Assembly: GCA_921293015.1 (NCBI GenBank)
Contig: OV121093.1
Coordinates: 3,209,027 to 3,273,026 of the forward strand
Origin: Phorcus lineatus
Taxonomy: Eukaryota; Mollusca; Gastropoda; Trochida; Trochidae
DNA: 64,000 bases
Direction of reading: 5' to 3'
How positions within the stretch are numbered: the stretch's first letter is position 1; every line of letters starts with the position of its first letter. The notes under the pieces are model-generated. The model saw nothing but the letters and a program-made list of their open reading frames with translations. It was not told where the DNA came from and ran no database searches. Positions 47,035-58,487 of this stretch are shown piece after piece. The position numbers were made by a program, and so were the translations under genes.

Positions 47035-47412
47035 TGTCCTGACCGTTACCTGCATTGTCCTGACCGTTACCGATGTTAATTGACTGCTGTAATTAAGTAA
47101 TTATGATGCAAGAAATGCTCATCTTTATGTAGGTGTCATTAAGAGATGTTCTTGAAACAGTAGCAAATGCTTCTTATTGACATCTTCCCCTGTTTAAAGC
47201 TATACACATGATAATGTTTTAGAAAAATGCTTCTTTTTTTTGTGCTCAACAAATAAAAGATACAAAAGATCACTGTAAAAAACCATGATAATATTCTTAG
47301 CCTCAAGTGTGATTAAGTTAGTGTAAAAACAGTATATACCAACATTCAAATATAAATCAGAATTATATTTAAATTTTGTTATCCTGTTTAAGAATTGGTA
47401 ATGGTCAGGACA
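47035..47412. repeat. Right subterminal array of the GTAACGGTCAGGACA motif
   Basis: Reverse copies (TGTCCTGACCGTTACC) near 47035 and 47056, and a forward copy (GGTAATGGTCAGGACA) near 47397. This is sparser than the left array. Confidence 0.8.
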
Positions 47413-47687
47413 TTTTTTCTCTTATTAATTACTTTTGAATCAATTAAAAAAATAATTCCGGCATTTAAGCCTGCATGTTTGTATTTTTGAATAATTAAGT
47501 GTTTGAGATGTTATTGGAATAAAAATAAAATCATTTTTGACAAGTCTGTTTTTTCTGTTATGATGAATTGAAAATCCTACCAATTTTGAATTCCACCCGT
47601 ATATCTATAAATTAATGGTATAAATCGATATCATTTACAATGTTGGTATTAACAAGTAAAAATAACTATAATGATTCTCATCTGCAG

Positions 47688-48276
47688 AAATCTCCCACAT
47701 CGCGTAAGACAGCGTATGATGATGTCTTGGATTTCCAAGAAGTACTTCTGCGTGACAAGACCGGGGCGACCAAACTTGCTGTGTGGGGAGAATGGGCTGG
47801 ATTCTGCGATGAAGGAGACATTGTACGCATACGCCGCTGCAGGGGGAAATTGTTTGAAAAAGAACAAGAGAAGAAACTGTCTACCACACAATACACAACA
47901 ATGGAGGTTTGTATTTTTTCCTACTTGTTTCCCTTATAATTAAGGAATTTGTGGTTTATAATGACATAATAACTTCGATTATTTTCAGGGTCTCTCTGTT
48001 GTCAGTGATGCTTTAAGTAATATATTCAACCTTTCACTTCTTTCAAATGGTTCTCTATACAGTTGTCATATTGCTTGCAGGTTGTTCAGGATGACCCCGA
48101 GTGCAACGTGACAGCATCTCAGGATGAAGACGATGTCATCTTCCAAAACTGCAGCACTGACGACCAGACATGGACGACAGGAACAATTGAAGCGATAATG
48201 CACATTGACTGTTACTACGGGTGTCCAAAATCAACCTGCAATGCCTGCAAGCTGTGTACAGTGAGGAGAGAGAGAG
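47688..48276 (+). CDS. Two exons of an RPA1-like OB-fold and zinc-ribbon protein, truncated
   Basis: Exon a (47688-47906, acceptor CTGCAG, donor GTTTGT) encodes an OB-fold-like strand pattern, EVLLRDKTGATKLAVWGEWA then a GDIVRIRR turn and LSTTQYTTME. This is the pattern of replication protein A large-subunit domains. Exon b (48081-48276) is acidic at first, then has GTIEAIMHIDCYYGCP...CNACKLC, a four-cysteine zinc-ribbon-like motif. Both are in frame across the intron. Exon b ends at GAG|GTAGAA, exactly where the segmental duplication copy B begins, so the downstream gene is missing. RPA-like proteins also occur in Helitrons and other elements, so host origin is not certain. Confidence 0.5.
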
Positions 48277-48419
48277 GTAGAACTTTCTTGATATAAACCA
48301 TCCTTATCGACCTTCTTCATCAATTCTTCTCTTGATATGTTGACCACCTCTGGTTTAAACACCTTCCTCTCAGGGCTCTTGTCAACAGTGGACGCTGCTC
48401 GCTTGAGGGATGAAGCCAT
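48276..48419 (-). pseudogene. Family X gene, 5' fragment in duplication copy B
   Basis: Minus strand. The first 48 codons match the intact copy at 34196 (MASSLKRAAS start), with the same TATA/CCAAT upstream. After the break the frame runs into antisense RPA-like exon sequence and stops at about 48231. The core and second exon are missing. Confidence 0.85.
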
Positions 48420-48775
48420 CTTCTACTAATGTAAGCAACAACTTTGGGAAATCTTGTTGTGAAACTAGATGTGACTTGTGAATGAGATGTTGGAACATCT
48501 TACCAGGATTTATAGCACTGATTTCAATGGATTTATTTACACAAGAGTCACATGCACACCAGTATTTGCTCAATATCCAATGACTTTGTTGTAAACCAAG
48601 ACGGAGGGTGTTACAAATGAAAATGATTGGTGGATATAATGAAATTAATGTTCTCTTCAACCATTGGTCCACTGACAAATGTTGAAAAAAAATATAAAGG
48701 AAATTAAATCATTGTGTAAATCATGAAAATTTCAAATTGTAAATTGAAAATAAAAGTCAGAAATTAAAATCAGAC

Positions 48776-49217
48776 TTGAATTATGTCTTACATATCTTGT
48801 TTGCAAGGAGTGCAGAACAGCGCCTGAGAGGTCAACACAAGATCCTGACATATGCCTGTAACGCGCTGCATGGAACAGCTCCATGTTACCTCCAGGAGCT
48901 TATCACTCCATATCAACCATCACGACCCCTTCACTCCCAAACAGCTTCACTCATCATGGTGCCTAAGACCAGAACACATGGTGACAAACGCTTTGACAAA
49001 TTAGCATCAACCCTAATGGAAGCTACCATCAAAGACTCAGAATCCTACGTCTCATTCCAGAAGGGTGTCAAAGCCTATCTTTATTAGAATGCCTATACTC
49101 ATCAGCAGTGAACTCTGACCGTTTTGTGGAGTGCCTAAGAGTGGTTTTGAGCTCAGCTGTATAATACGCTATAGAAATATTACATATTATTATAATGATT
49201 ATAACTTTATTTTTGTT
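48776..49217 (+). mobile_element. 3' end of a non-LTR retrotransposon, copy B
   Basis: Near-identical to 34556-34995. One replacement is seen in the last residues (KAYLY for KTYLY). Confidence 0.7.
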
Positions 49218-50310
49218 CAATACCTATTTTGATGTGTCCTTTTCAATGTTAATTTTATCAAAATTTGTGTCTAAACATCCCAAAACATCTTATGTTTCCC
49301 ATTTTGCTTTTTTTTACCAATCATATTGATAATGTCACCAATGACATCACATGTCTGCAAAAGAGTTTTTTTTACAAATATTGTTAATGTCATGTAAACA
49401 TGTAAGTTGCTAAGTTATGTGATCCAACAGTGATAAAGCTATTACATTCTCTATAACTTCACTGTCCCAATCTGACCAGTCATCCAACATTTCTCACTGA
49501 AAGAAAATTTATATATTATGAGCAATAATTTCGAGCTTTCATTTTAATATTAACAATATCATTACATTCAGTTCAAATTTGGCACATACCTATGAAATGT
49601 ACTAATTCAATTTTGTGTTTTTGTAGTAAAATGTTATACAGTCATGTTAGTTTGTTTCGGGAATATCATCACCATTGGTGGCACAACACGTTAAATAATA
49701 CAACTATTCAAACACGTGAAAGGAGACATACAATTTTACATGTTCTATTATGCTTAGCAATATTGAAAGATATATTCAATCACTTAAATTAAAAAAAATA
49801 TATCATCTCCTGGATAAATAATAATGTATGCAATTCCAGTAGATATCTACAATGACAATAAGTTCAAAGGTCATGGGAAAATAAAACTTGGCACGACAGA
49901 ACTCAATCAACCAATCATTATTTTATTGAATTATTGGTAGTTGAATAAGTAGCATAGCTAGGTTGAATTTATTCTCAAACATGTTTTCGTTTTGATGGGA
50001 ATTTATTTCAGCAATTTTCATAACAAAAGAGAAACGACAAGAATCTAAATCTAAATGTCGAGGTGTACGGTGTGAGCTTACATGTACCGCTTTACTCAAA
50101 TATTTTATAAGTCCTCAATTCGCAGTTATTCACAGTTCATGTTTTGAATTTCCCGCCGCACATTGCATTGTGGATAGGGAACATGGCCGTCTCAGTTCAG
50201 ATGCAAGTTGAGGAAGTATTTTGGAGAGCCTCAATCGGCACATCAAGAGTAGCTTTGCTGGATAAAATGATGTGAACTTGTTGACAAATGGTTAAACTAA
50301 GACTTTAAGG
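49218..50310. other. Non-coding part of duplication copy B
   Basis: Matches 34996-36090; no gene seen. Confidence 0.5.
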
Positions 50311-50345
50311 TAGGTTTATGAACAGTCATTAACGTTTTATGTGAT

Positions 50346-50606
50346 TTTGAATCCATGCGAGCCAACGCAATAACAACTTTACCCTGGACAGCAGTAAGCC
50401 CTGATCTGAACCCTCTGGAGCATGTGTGGGATCTTCTAAAGCGGCGAATCCAAGCTCGGAACCCTCCAGTACAGAATTTACATGAGTTAAGAGGCAGTTC
50501 TGCATGGATGATATTGACACAAGAACAGATCCGACGTCTGACTGGAGGCATGAGACGTAGGGTGCAGTGTGTCATCCGTGTACGTGGCAGTCCTACCAGA
50601 TACTGA
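50346..50606 (+). pseudogene. Tc1/mariner transposase C-terminal fragment, copy B
   Basis: The same fragment as at 36126-36386, with a Pro-to-Thr change before AVSPDLNP. Dead by truncation. Confidence 0.9.
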
Positions 50607-51142
50607 GTATTCTCATTGAACATGTACACTAGGGTCTACAAAGAACATTTAGAGGTGACAATAACAACGCGAATGTGTTTTGTTTCACTTGCAGCTCCAT
50701 ACTTTTGTGGACATTGTTTCATGGTGAAACCAGTGCCTGTGTAAACATGACGCCAGATGGCTCTTCTTTCTGAGAAAAAAATAATCTCAGACTAATTTAG
50801 GGTAATAGCGGAGATTACTTGTTTCTGAAATTCAGCTACATGAAAATGTCAGGGGGTGCTTACTTTATTATAAAATATACACAAAGAAAAAAGTTGACAA
50901 CAAATAGTTCCTGACAATTGTACTCATTGATTAATAATATTTTACTCTTCTCAGATAATAGAAATTTTAATTTTATTTTTTTCTTAGTAATATTCACAAT
51001 GATATATCTATTCTTGATTTTTTAGTAATAAACGCCAATAAATTATTTCATATTTCATTGATTTTGGATTGTCGGAAAAGAGATGGTAAGATATAGTTTC
51101 AACAGGACTGACTTTTTAATAATACCCAATCTTAAACAAAAG

Positions 51143-51372
51143 TAGTGAGTGAGTTTGGGTTTAACGTGCTTTGAACAATATTTCAGTTATTAAACACGTG
51201 GATGACATGCAGCCAAAAGAGAGTGTGGACAGACAAGGGAGAAAGGGATCGAAAGGACGAGAGGAAAGACGGAAAGAAAGCCATAGTGAGAGATAGACAA
51301 CAGGTTTTAGAAGGACTCAAATTTAGTCTGGCTTCTACCCGTCGACCTGTCCAGCTTGGGTGTCCCTAACAG
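51143..51372 (+). repeat. Short dispersed repeat (second SINE-like family), copy 1
   Basis: Starts GAGTGAGTTTGGGTTTAACG, runs through a purine-rich AAAGAC/GGAAAGAAAG segment, and ends CTACCCGTCGACCTGTCCAG...GGGTGTCCCTA. Other copies: 52732-53040, 55697-55790 and 56385-56460 (partial), and 58893-59150 (minus). The head is shared with the start at 41526-41580. No pol III boxes were seen. Confidence 0.8.
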
Positions 51373-51374
51373 GA

Positions 51375-52730
51375 TAAACAAAAGTAGGTTAGTTGAAATA
51401 TTTTTATGAGTGTTGAAATCTTATTAAACCTGAACATGTCATATAGTCTTTGGTAGATTTTCCAAGTGTGTTGCAGAGCCCCTGGCTGTATGTAGCATTT
51501 TGTAGTTTGTTGAATGTTGGGAATTTGTAAACTGCCATTCTCATCCTTTGTTATATGATATTACCAAGTTATAAATGGTAGCTGGTAAGAAATTTACAAG
51601 TGACTGTTTCTTCAATGTCATTTCATTTACAACAGTTTGACAACAGACTGAGATTTATTGATATCTTTTGCATATACTGGATCTGTACTCGACTATCGTG
51701 TCTTAAGGAACTCCCTTTGTCTAATCCACTGGTGAATGACCTGGTGATTCTGCCTATTATCAACCTACATGCTTGAAATATATAGACAATGGTCACCTTA
51801 CAAAATAAGAGAGAAGAGATACAATTCTGTGCATAGATCAACAAGCGTTGATATCGGACACTGTTTTGGAGTACTGACTACTACGCCAGAAATCGCAAAC
51901 TAAATACCTTGACATAAGGAACCTGCGTGAAATACCAGTCGTCATTGCCACATGCTGCGTTATAAACCGAGCATCCTTCATGGATGAAGACATTGATTTG
52001 GATAGGACAGACACCAATTGTACAACAGTTACGTCAACATCACTTACGAGAACATCAGAACTTATGTAAAACAGGATCAAAAGGATTCTACTCTAGGTAA
52101 AATCTAGGACGTAGGTGTAGGGACGAGAGGGAGAAGAAGATACAACAAGGAAGATGTCTGCTGATATTTCAAGTGGAGCCGGGTTAAAGAGGTCACGTGA
52201 AGACGATAGCAGAGAACCGATGTAAAACGGGATCAAAAGGATTCTACTGTAGGTACAATCAGATGGTGTAGGGACGAGAGATAGAAGATACAAGGAAGAT
52301 GTCTGCCGAACTTAGGTTCAAGAGGCCACGTGAAGACGATATGAGAGAACCTATGTAAAACAGGATCAAATGGAATTCTATTCCTGTAAACGTAGAAAGT
52401 GAAAGGTTGTTTGTTGAACAAGGTACCAACATTCACAAAGATCTCGACTCGAAACAATGAAAGTGAAAGGAACACTCAAGGTATACATATTATCTAGGGG
52501 ATCCAGCAGTAGAGTTGAATTGAGTTTGTGTTTATCGCCTCTCAAGAAAAACGTCATTTTTGTGGTTGCTAGTATTATTGCAGGGAGAGGTGAGGCGTGT
52601 TTGGGTGTAACGCCTCCTTCAAGAGTATTCATTTATATGGTGGCTGCTTGTGACTATGCTTTGCAACTATAGAGTGAGCGAGTTAATGTTTAACGCCGCT
52701 TGGGCAATATTTCAGCCACTAGCGGAACTA
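51375..52730. other. Non-coding, with a short repeated block
   Basis: 'aaaacaggatcaaaaggattctactctaggta' recurs in varied form near 52070, 52223 and 52355, each followed by 'gtgtagggacgagag' or 'gacgatatgagagaacc', giving a roughly 140-bp tandem duplication. Fragments of the tRNA-derived SINE body occur at about 52565-52700. No gene seen. Confidence 0.5.
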
Positions 52731-52731
52731 T

Positions 52732-53040
52732 CGAGTGAGTGAGTTGGGGTTTAACGTGCACAATATTTCAGTTATTAAACACGTGGATGACAAGAATCCA
52801 AAGGAGAGTGGATAGATCAGGGAGAAAGAGATCGACAGGATGAGGGAAAAGACTGAAAGAAAGGCATAGTGATAGATAGACAACAGGTTTTAGAAGGACT
52901 CAAATTTGGTCTGGCTTCTACCCGTCGACCTGTCCAGCTTGGGTGTCCCTACCAGGAGCATGTAAGCTCCAGCTGGCATAGCTCTCAGGGTCTCTGAAGC
53001 ACGTACAAACCGCCACACCACGTTAAGGTATTGAGTCCAG
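52732..53040 (+). repeat. Short dispersed repeat, copy 2, longer 3' part
   Basis: The same family as 51143-51372, continuing through 'agctccagctggcatagctc' and 'gccacaccacgttaaggta'. It is followed by degenerate SINE body sequence to about 53190. Confidence 0.75.
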
Positions 53041-53199
53041 TGACCAAAGATAGTACGGCGCTGAAATTCAGTGTAGATTTGCACCCAAACCTGACAGAGT
53101 GTAGACGAGTTAACTATTACAAAGTTGCCTTGTCCATGGCGGTATCTCTTGATCCCAAGCCGACTGGGCTAACCACTTCGCAATCCCGCCCCCAGCTGC

Positions 53200-54025
53200 A
53201 TTTAACTCTCAGTTCTCAAGCTATGATATCAAGCATCCGATATCGATATACTTTAAGTGATCAAGGAATCACCAAGAAACGTATGTTCGCTATCTCGCCC
53301 CCGACGAGCTTTATAGATGGAAGTTGGTGACCCTCTAATCATTACAGCCTGACTAGTGCTAAAGGGAGAGTGACTTAAGACATAATGTCTTGTAGACAAT
53401 ATTTCATCTGAAAGTTCGATTTTAATTATCTCAATACTATCAAGGGGAACTAGATAAAAAAACAACTTGACTCAAGGCTCCTATCAAAGCCCACAAAGCT
53501 ACCACATGTGATCTGCTCGATCCACCCGACCACGCAACAGAATTTTCACTCAACCTTGTAACAACACCGGCTTACGCAAGCTGACATACCCCTAGCAGGA
53601 TTGCCGCGGTCGACCCATAATACGCCATTTCGAGAGGGCCTACTCCTTTACCTAAAACATTGAAATAGCTCATATTAAAACTGCCGTTTTCAGCATAAAT
53701 ATTCCTGTTTTAAAAAAGCTACCTAACCGAACCTTAGGTCACACACACCTTTGAACATAAGCGGCAAACTCATTTGAAAACAGTATCCATTAATTGTGTG
53801 TACCTCGGCCATCGTATGTCACCTTAGAAAAGGTTTGACGAGAAATCAGTAAGGCATGCTTAGAGAACATTGAGCCTATTGAGATCAGACAGGTACAGCT
53901 AGTATTCATTCCATTGAAATGCCAGGTCATAACGAACTTCCGTGAATTGTCAGGGCACACGGTTTCCGCGAAGCAGGTTGCGTTCGAGTGAACAAGTCTC
54001 TGATTGAGAACAACCGTCGATGTTT
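53200..54025. other. Non-coding stretch, nothing recognised
   Basis: No motif-bearing frame on either strand. Confidence 0.5.
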
Positions 54026-54027
54026 CG

Positions 54028-54225
54028 TGAGGGGAGATGACATGGGGTTTAACGTCGCTTTAAAAATTATTTCACTTACATCATGGCTTCTAGTATCATT
54101 ACTGTCAGAAAGCCCGCTACACCATTGTGGCAATACATTGCGGTGAAACCTGCGATCGACTGGAACTAGGGAATCATGGGTGGTACTTCGCTGAAATGCG
54201 CCAACCACTGCGCTATCCCCCTTAA
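54028..54225 (-). mobile_element. tRNA-derived SINE, internally deleted copy
   Basis: Has the GGGGTTTAACGTCGC tail and CACTGCGCTATCCCCC head on the minus strand, but lacks the B box region. Confidence 0.75.
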
Positions 54226-54247
54226 GGCACTAAGACTAACATAAACT

Positions 54248-55107
54248 ATACATAGAGAACAAAGTTAAGCACCCCCCTATTTTCAAAATGCATCTGTGGA
54301 GAAAAACACGACAATATGACTAATTGGATCCCCTTGACAAGAAACTAAATTTTTTCGTGACTTGGTATCTTTTAAATCATCATACATGATGACATTTTGA
54401 GACTTAAGATAAAAAACGTAATGGTACTGATTTTTCACCCAAAATAACTATCGTCCGTTTGTCAAAAGTATGCGATGGATTCTGATGTTAGTTGTCATGA
54501 AAAACAATTTTGTTATAGGGTACAATTTTACACTTTAAAAAAACACGTAGCCTTCACAATAAGGACATAATTGGGTTTTGAAATTTGATAAGAATTTTCG
54601 ATAATTTTTGGAAAATGGCCATAACCAGACGATTTTGGAATAAAGGTGGTCTTCTTTCACTTTGACTCAGTAACCCTATACCTCTTTTTGCTTTATAGTC
54701 GTTGTTACGGTTAAAACTGCCCCATATAGTCCCTTTTATGAAAAGGGTCATTTTCCAAAAAATGAGATTTTGGAGGTCCATACGGCTGTAACTAGTGACT
54801 TTTGCTTAAGAGATTCATAATAAAGTTTGATCAGTGGAATAGGAATAATGGAACAATACACATTAAAACAAAACATGTTGACTTTCTGAACATATTCACC
54901 TTTTGATCTCAAAATTACCAATTTGTATAACAGCAATCATTCAAAATATCCGAAGTGATATTTTAATGAAATTACGTTCTTAAATTGCAAAATTATGATT
55001 CTAACATATCATACAATTACCTTTACTGCAATGTGGTCCTCTTTATTCTCAGACAAAACTTACTGGTGAAAAACTTGGGGGTGCTTAACTTTTTTCCTTA
55101 TGTATAT
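54248..55107. mobile_element. MITE, relative of the 18350 element
   Basis: The left end TATACATAGAGAACAAAG, then TTAAGCACCCCCC, and the right end GGGGGTGCTTAACTTTTTTC to ATGTATA, are inverted. About 860 bp, no coding frame. Confidence 0.75.
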
Positions 55108-55311
55108 ATACCTAAATTATTCACAGATGATTGCATGCACATCATATATAGTATGTTTAACAAACGATTAGCATAGTTAAATTATCTATACCCTATTTAG
55201 ACGTAGTGTTGTCAGTTTTACAACTAACTTTGAAGTATTGATAATGTTTTTCCCCCAGTTTTTCCTTTTTAATCCGGCGATTTTTATTCACTAGTTGCGT
55301 AATAATCAGCT

Positions 55312-55480
55312 AGGTGAAGTACATTGAGCTTTAACGCCGCCTTCAAGAGTATGTCAAGTCTATCACGGCTTTATTATTATGGCTATGCATTGCGGTGAAA
55401 CCTGCAAGCTGTGGATGGGACTGCACTGAAATTCAAAGAAGCATTGCAACAAAGCCGAACGCGCTATCCCGCCCCCATTA
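55312..55480 (-). mobile_element. tRNA-derived SINE, degenerate copy
   Basis: Shares TTTAACGCCGC, GCATTGCGGTGAAACCTGC and GCGCTATCCCGCCCCC with the other copies. Several internal deletions. Confidence 0.7.
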
Positions 55481-55831
55481 TGTCTGTGCATCTCACACCT
55501 TCTCCTAACGTGCTGATATAAACATCATATTTAGACGGATTAGAAAAAATATTTCGGTCTCTTATGAACACTTCTGCTTTCTAACTCTCACTATCTCAGC
55601 CCTCATCCTTTTGATCCCTGACCTGTCCACTCTCGTTAAAACACGTTAAACCCCATTCTCACTCACTCTATATATACTACGCCACATTAGAAAATGTATG
55701 CTCACCAAGTGAGTGAGTTGGACAGATCAGGAAGAAAGGGATCAACAGGATGAGGGGAAAAGACGGAAAGAAAGGCATAGTGAGAGTATACTCACCAATA
55801 TCATTGCCATATATGTATATTTTGGTTAGTG

Positions 55832-56078
55832 AGGTGAGGTGAGTTTGTGTTTATTTCACTTGTGGCTATGCATTGCGGTGAAACCTGCGAGCATCGGCTG
55901 GAACTAGCGAACCATGGGTGGTACTGCGCTGAATTTCAGTGTATCATTGCACCCAAACCTGACTGTGTGTAGAACAGTTCTCTACTGCAGACAAAGTTGC
56001 CGAGCCCCTGGCGGGACTCGAACCACGGACCTTCTGATCCGAAGCCGAACGCGTTAACCACTGCGCTACCCCGCCCCC
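55832..56078 (-). mobile_element. tRNA-derived SINE copy
   Basis: Head and B box intact on the minus strand (GGTTCGAGTCCC, one change in the box); the tail part is shortened by a deletion. Confidence 0.85.
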
Positions 56079-56892
56079 TTTTGGTTAGTGATCATGAGGA
56101 ATGTAGCTCGACATGATATATAAAAATTGTTTGACTATGTATAACCACACCTCACACATTCGAAGACAATCTTTTTAAATATGAAGGGCTCAGAACCAAA
56201 AGGGTACTTATGGCGCAGTTTGGTGAGTTTCAGTTTTATACGTCAAATGAATCTGCATAATCCATTCCTTTTGGAACTAAGTCTCAATATGAAACTTGCC
56301 ACAAGGCCCTTTTGCATTTCAACCAGATATCAGTTTGCTCAATGGACATGTGCTTTCCAGGAGAGGTAAGTTTGATTATTTAAGCATATACGCTCCAGTT
56401 GGCCTAGCTCTCGGTATCTCTGAAGCGCGCATCCCACCACACCACGATAAGGTATTAAGTCAAGTGGCGGAAGTTTTGACGTCTTTGATTGACTGAATTG
56501 ATTGACAAGGTATGTATATTCTGCATACTGACTGTAAGGAATATGAAATTATTTTCTTTGCTTTCAATATTAAGTGGCAAATGTACAGTTATTTAAAACA
56601 CATGAGAAACATTTCCACGCCTGGAATGTACAGCTCTCCCAACCAGATGTTACCAGCAAACGCCTTCTCTAGAGGCCTGAGGGACTGTAGATCTTAACAA
56701 TAGTGGAGCAGTAGTGAACTATGTTATTCTTAAACTTTACAGGTAAATCTAAATTATAAGTAGAGAGGCAACATCTTATCCGCGAAGCGAGGTGTATTTC
56801 GGGGAAAGAAATTTATAATTTGCTTGTCGTTAGACTAAGTACGAAATTGAAATGATTTTAGACATCATTTTGCGTTCCTGGATTTCAAACTA

Positions 56893-57060
56893 TGCACCTG
56901 AACTTTCTCGTTGTCGTTCAACAATCTACAGGTAGATCGTGTCGTCGCGATTTTGAAACGACATTTGTACCGATGGCGTTAGGTGTTTGTTCAATGGTAG
57001 CGCAGCCACTAATAGGTCAACCTTGATCATGAGAAGCTCGGTCCCGTCTGGCGACATGTT
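56893..57060. repeat. Dispersed direct repeat, partner at 58222-58376
   Basis: Both contain 'ctgaactttctc', 'ctacaggtagatcgtgtcgt', 'gtaccgatggcg' and 'gtcaaccttg' in the same order, roughly 80% alike by eye. Confidence 0.7.
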
Positions 57061-58221
57061 TTTAGATTGCGGACCTCTATCACACTCCGTTAAATTCAAC
57101 TGTGTTGGATGAGATATGTTTTGTCTTTTCATCCACACGCCGCTAATGGCTGTATTATTGCCCAAGCGGCTTTAAACAATAACTCACTCACTCTTTTCAT
57201 CCAACTGCTTAGAGGATGCCATTCCATTGCACTTTCCACCTACATACAAAAATGCAGAATTTCAGTCGCTTTGTTGCTTACTATAAAGTACTCCACGAAG
57301 AGGGAGTTCTAAGATTGAGTGTTCCGCTTCGAAACGCCCGCCGCAATGCGGAACGGGGGACTGTGAATTCAGCGGCGTCTGTCTGTCCGTACGTACGTCC
57401 GGATTCTTGTTAACGCGGTAACTCGTGAAGCTTGGCACATACAGTATACACCCGTATAAACCCTCTCGATGTTTAACATCCTGTTCTTCTTCGATTTCGC
57501 CTGTCCTCTGAAAATCAGATGGGTCGAATTTTCCAGAGCGTCCGTGTATTGGTCGATGTATAGAATTCCGAAGCATCTCCATTCTCTTCTATTGCAAGAG
57601 TTTTTTGGACTCGATCTAATACGAAAGTTATGTTATGTTCTGTTAGGGAGTAATTAATTCCGCAAAGCTCCAGCTTCAGGATATTGTCTCACAAATTTAT
57701 GAAAAAAAGAAGTATTTCTTTGTCTTGGCATAAGATATCCCTTAATGCCGAAGATGCTGTCTGGTCAATTCTTATTTTCTAAACACCAACCCTAATTTTA
57801 AGTTGTTATCTTCCCAATTCAACGAAAGTAAAATTTATATTAATCTCGATGTGTAGACGTTGACAGAATTCCGACTACCTTACCCTGTAAAATTAAGAAG
57901 GGTATTATATATATATTACATACAAACGCGTTCCAGTCTCATATTTTAAGAGTTTTTAAGCTTCTATCTAATATGAAAGTTATGTTCCCTTTATGCCGGC
58001 TTCATGGCATTTTCTTTCACAAGTTTTTCAAAGAAATGTATTTCAGTTGTGTCCTGCATCTCTCGCAAATTATATCGCATACAAACGCGAGGTGGAGCAC
58101 TCTACCGATAAACTGGGTTAAATAAGCATTCGGCAAGCAGTCAAGGGTTACTTCCCTGTGTTTAGATTGAGCAATAGTGGTTTGAGATAAAAGAATATCT
58201 GTGTGCCCCTGGATTTCAAAC
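57061..58221. other. Non-coding, low-copy repeats
   Basis: Includes a GTCCGTACGTACGTCCGG tract (about 57385) and a loosely repeated 'atctaatacgaaagttatgt' segment (about 57616 and 57967). No gene seen. Confidence 0.45.
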
Positions 58222-58487
58222 TGTGCCACTGAACTTTCTCTCTGTCGTCCAACCATCTACAGGTAGATCGTGTCGTCGCGAGTTTGATATGAATTGCGTA
58301 CCGATGGCGGTTGGTGTCAGTTGAGAAAGATAATGCAGTCAATAGTGGGTCAACCTTGGTTAAGTGAGGTTCAGTCAGAAATATTGCCCAAGTAAACTAA
58401 TCGTGTCACTCACTCATGGAACATGACATGTTAATAACCACTGGAAATATGGTGCTATTTGTGTAAACTCTCTCACTCCCTTTTAAG

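Larger units (their letters stand above)
41581..47598 (+). mobile_element. 6.0-kb DNA transposon with 29-bp terminal inverted repeats and subterminal motif arrays
   Basis: The left end GGGTGGAATTCAAAATTGGT and the inverted right end match over 29 bp (41581-41609 against 47570-47598) with one mismatch. Arrays of GTAACGGTCAGGACA lie inside both ends. A broken transposase gene fills the middle. No target-site duplication is visible: the left flank is the duplicated segment's GTTATTAAAC, and the right flank GTATATCTAT belongs to the intron of an RPA-like gene. The flank mismatch suggests rearrangement after insertion. Confidence 0.85.
48276..51195. repeat. Segmental duplication, copy B (uninterrupted)
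   Basis: The counterpart of 34053-36543 joined to 41142-41580. It lacks the foldback element and keeps the clean target site at 50761. The left break cuts the family X gene after its first 48 codons and fuses it to RPA-like exon sequence. Confidence 0.95.

Noticed and set aside
57385-57405. GTACGTACGTCCGG tract as a regulatory palindrome
   Set aside because: Simple-sequence character within degenerate repeats; no gene nearby to regulate.
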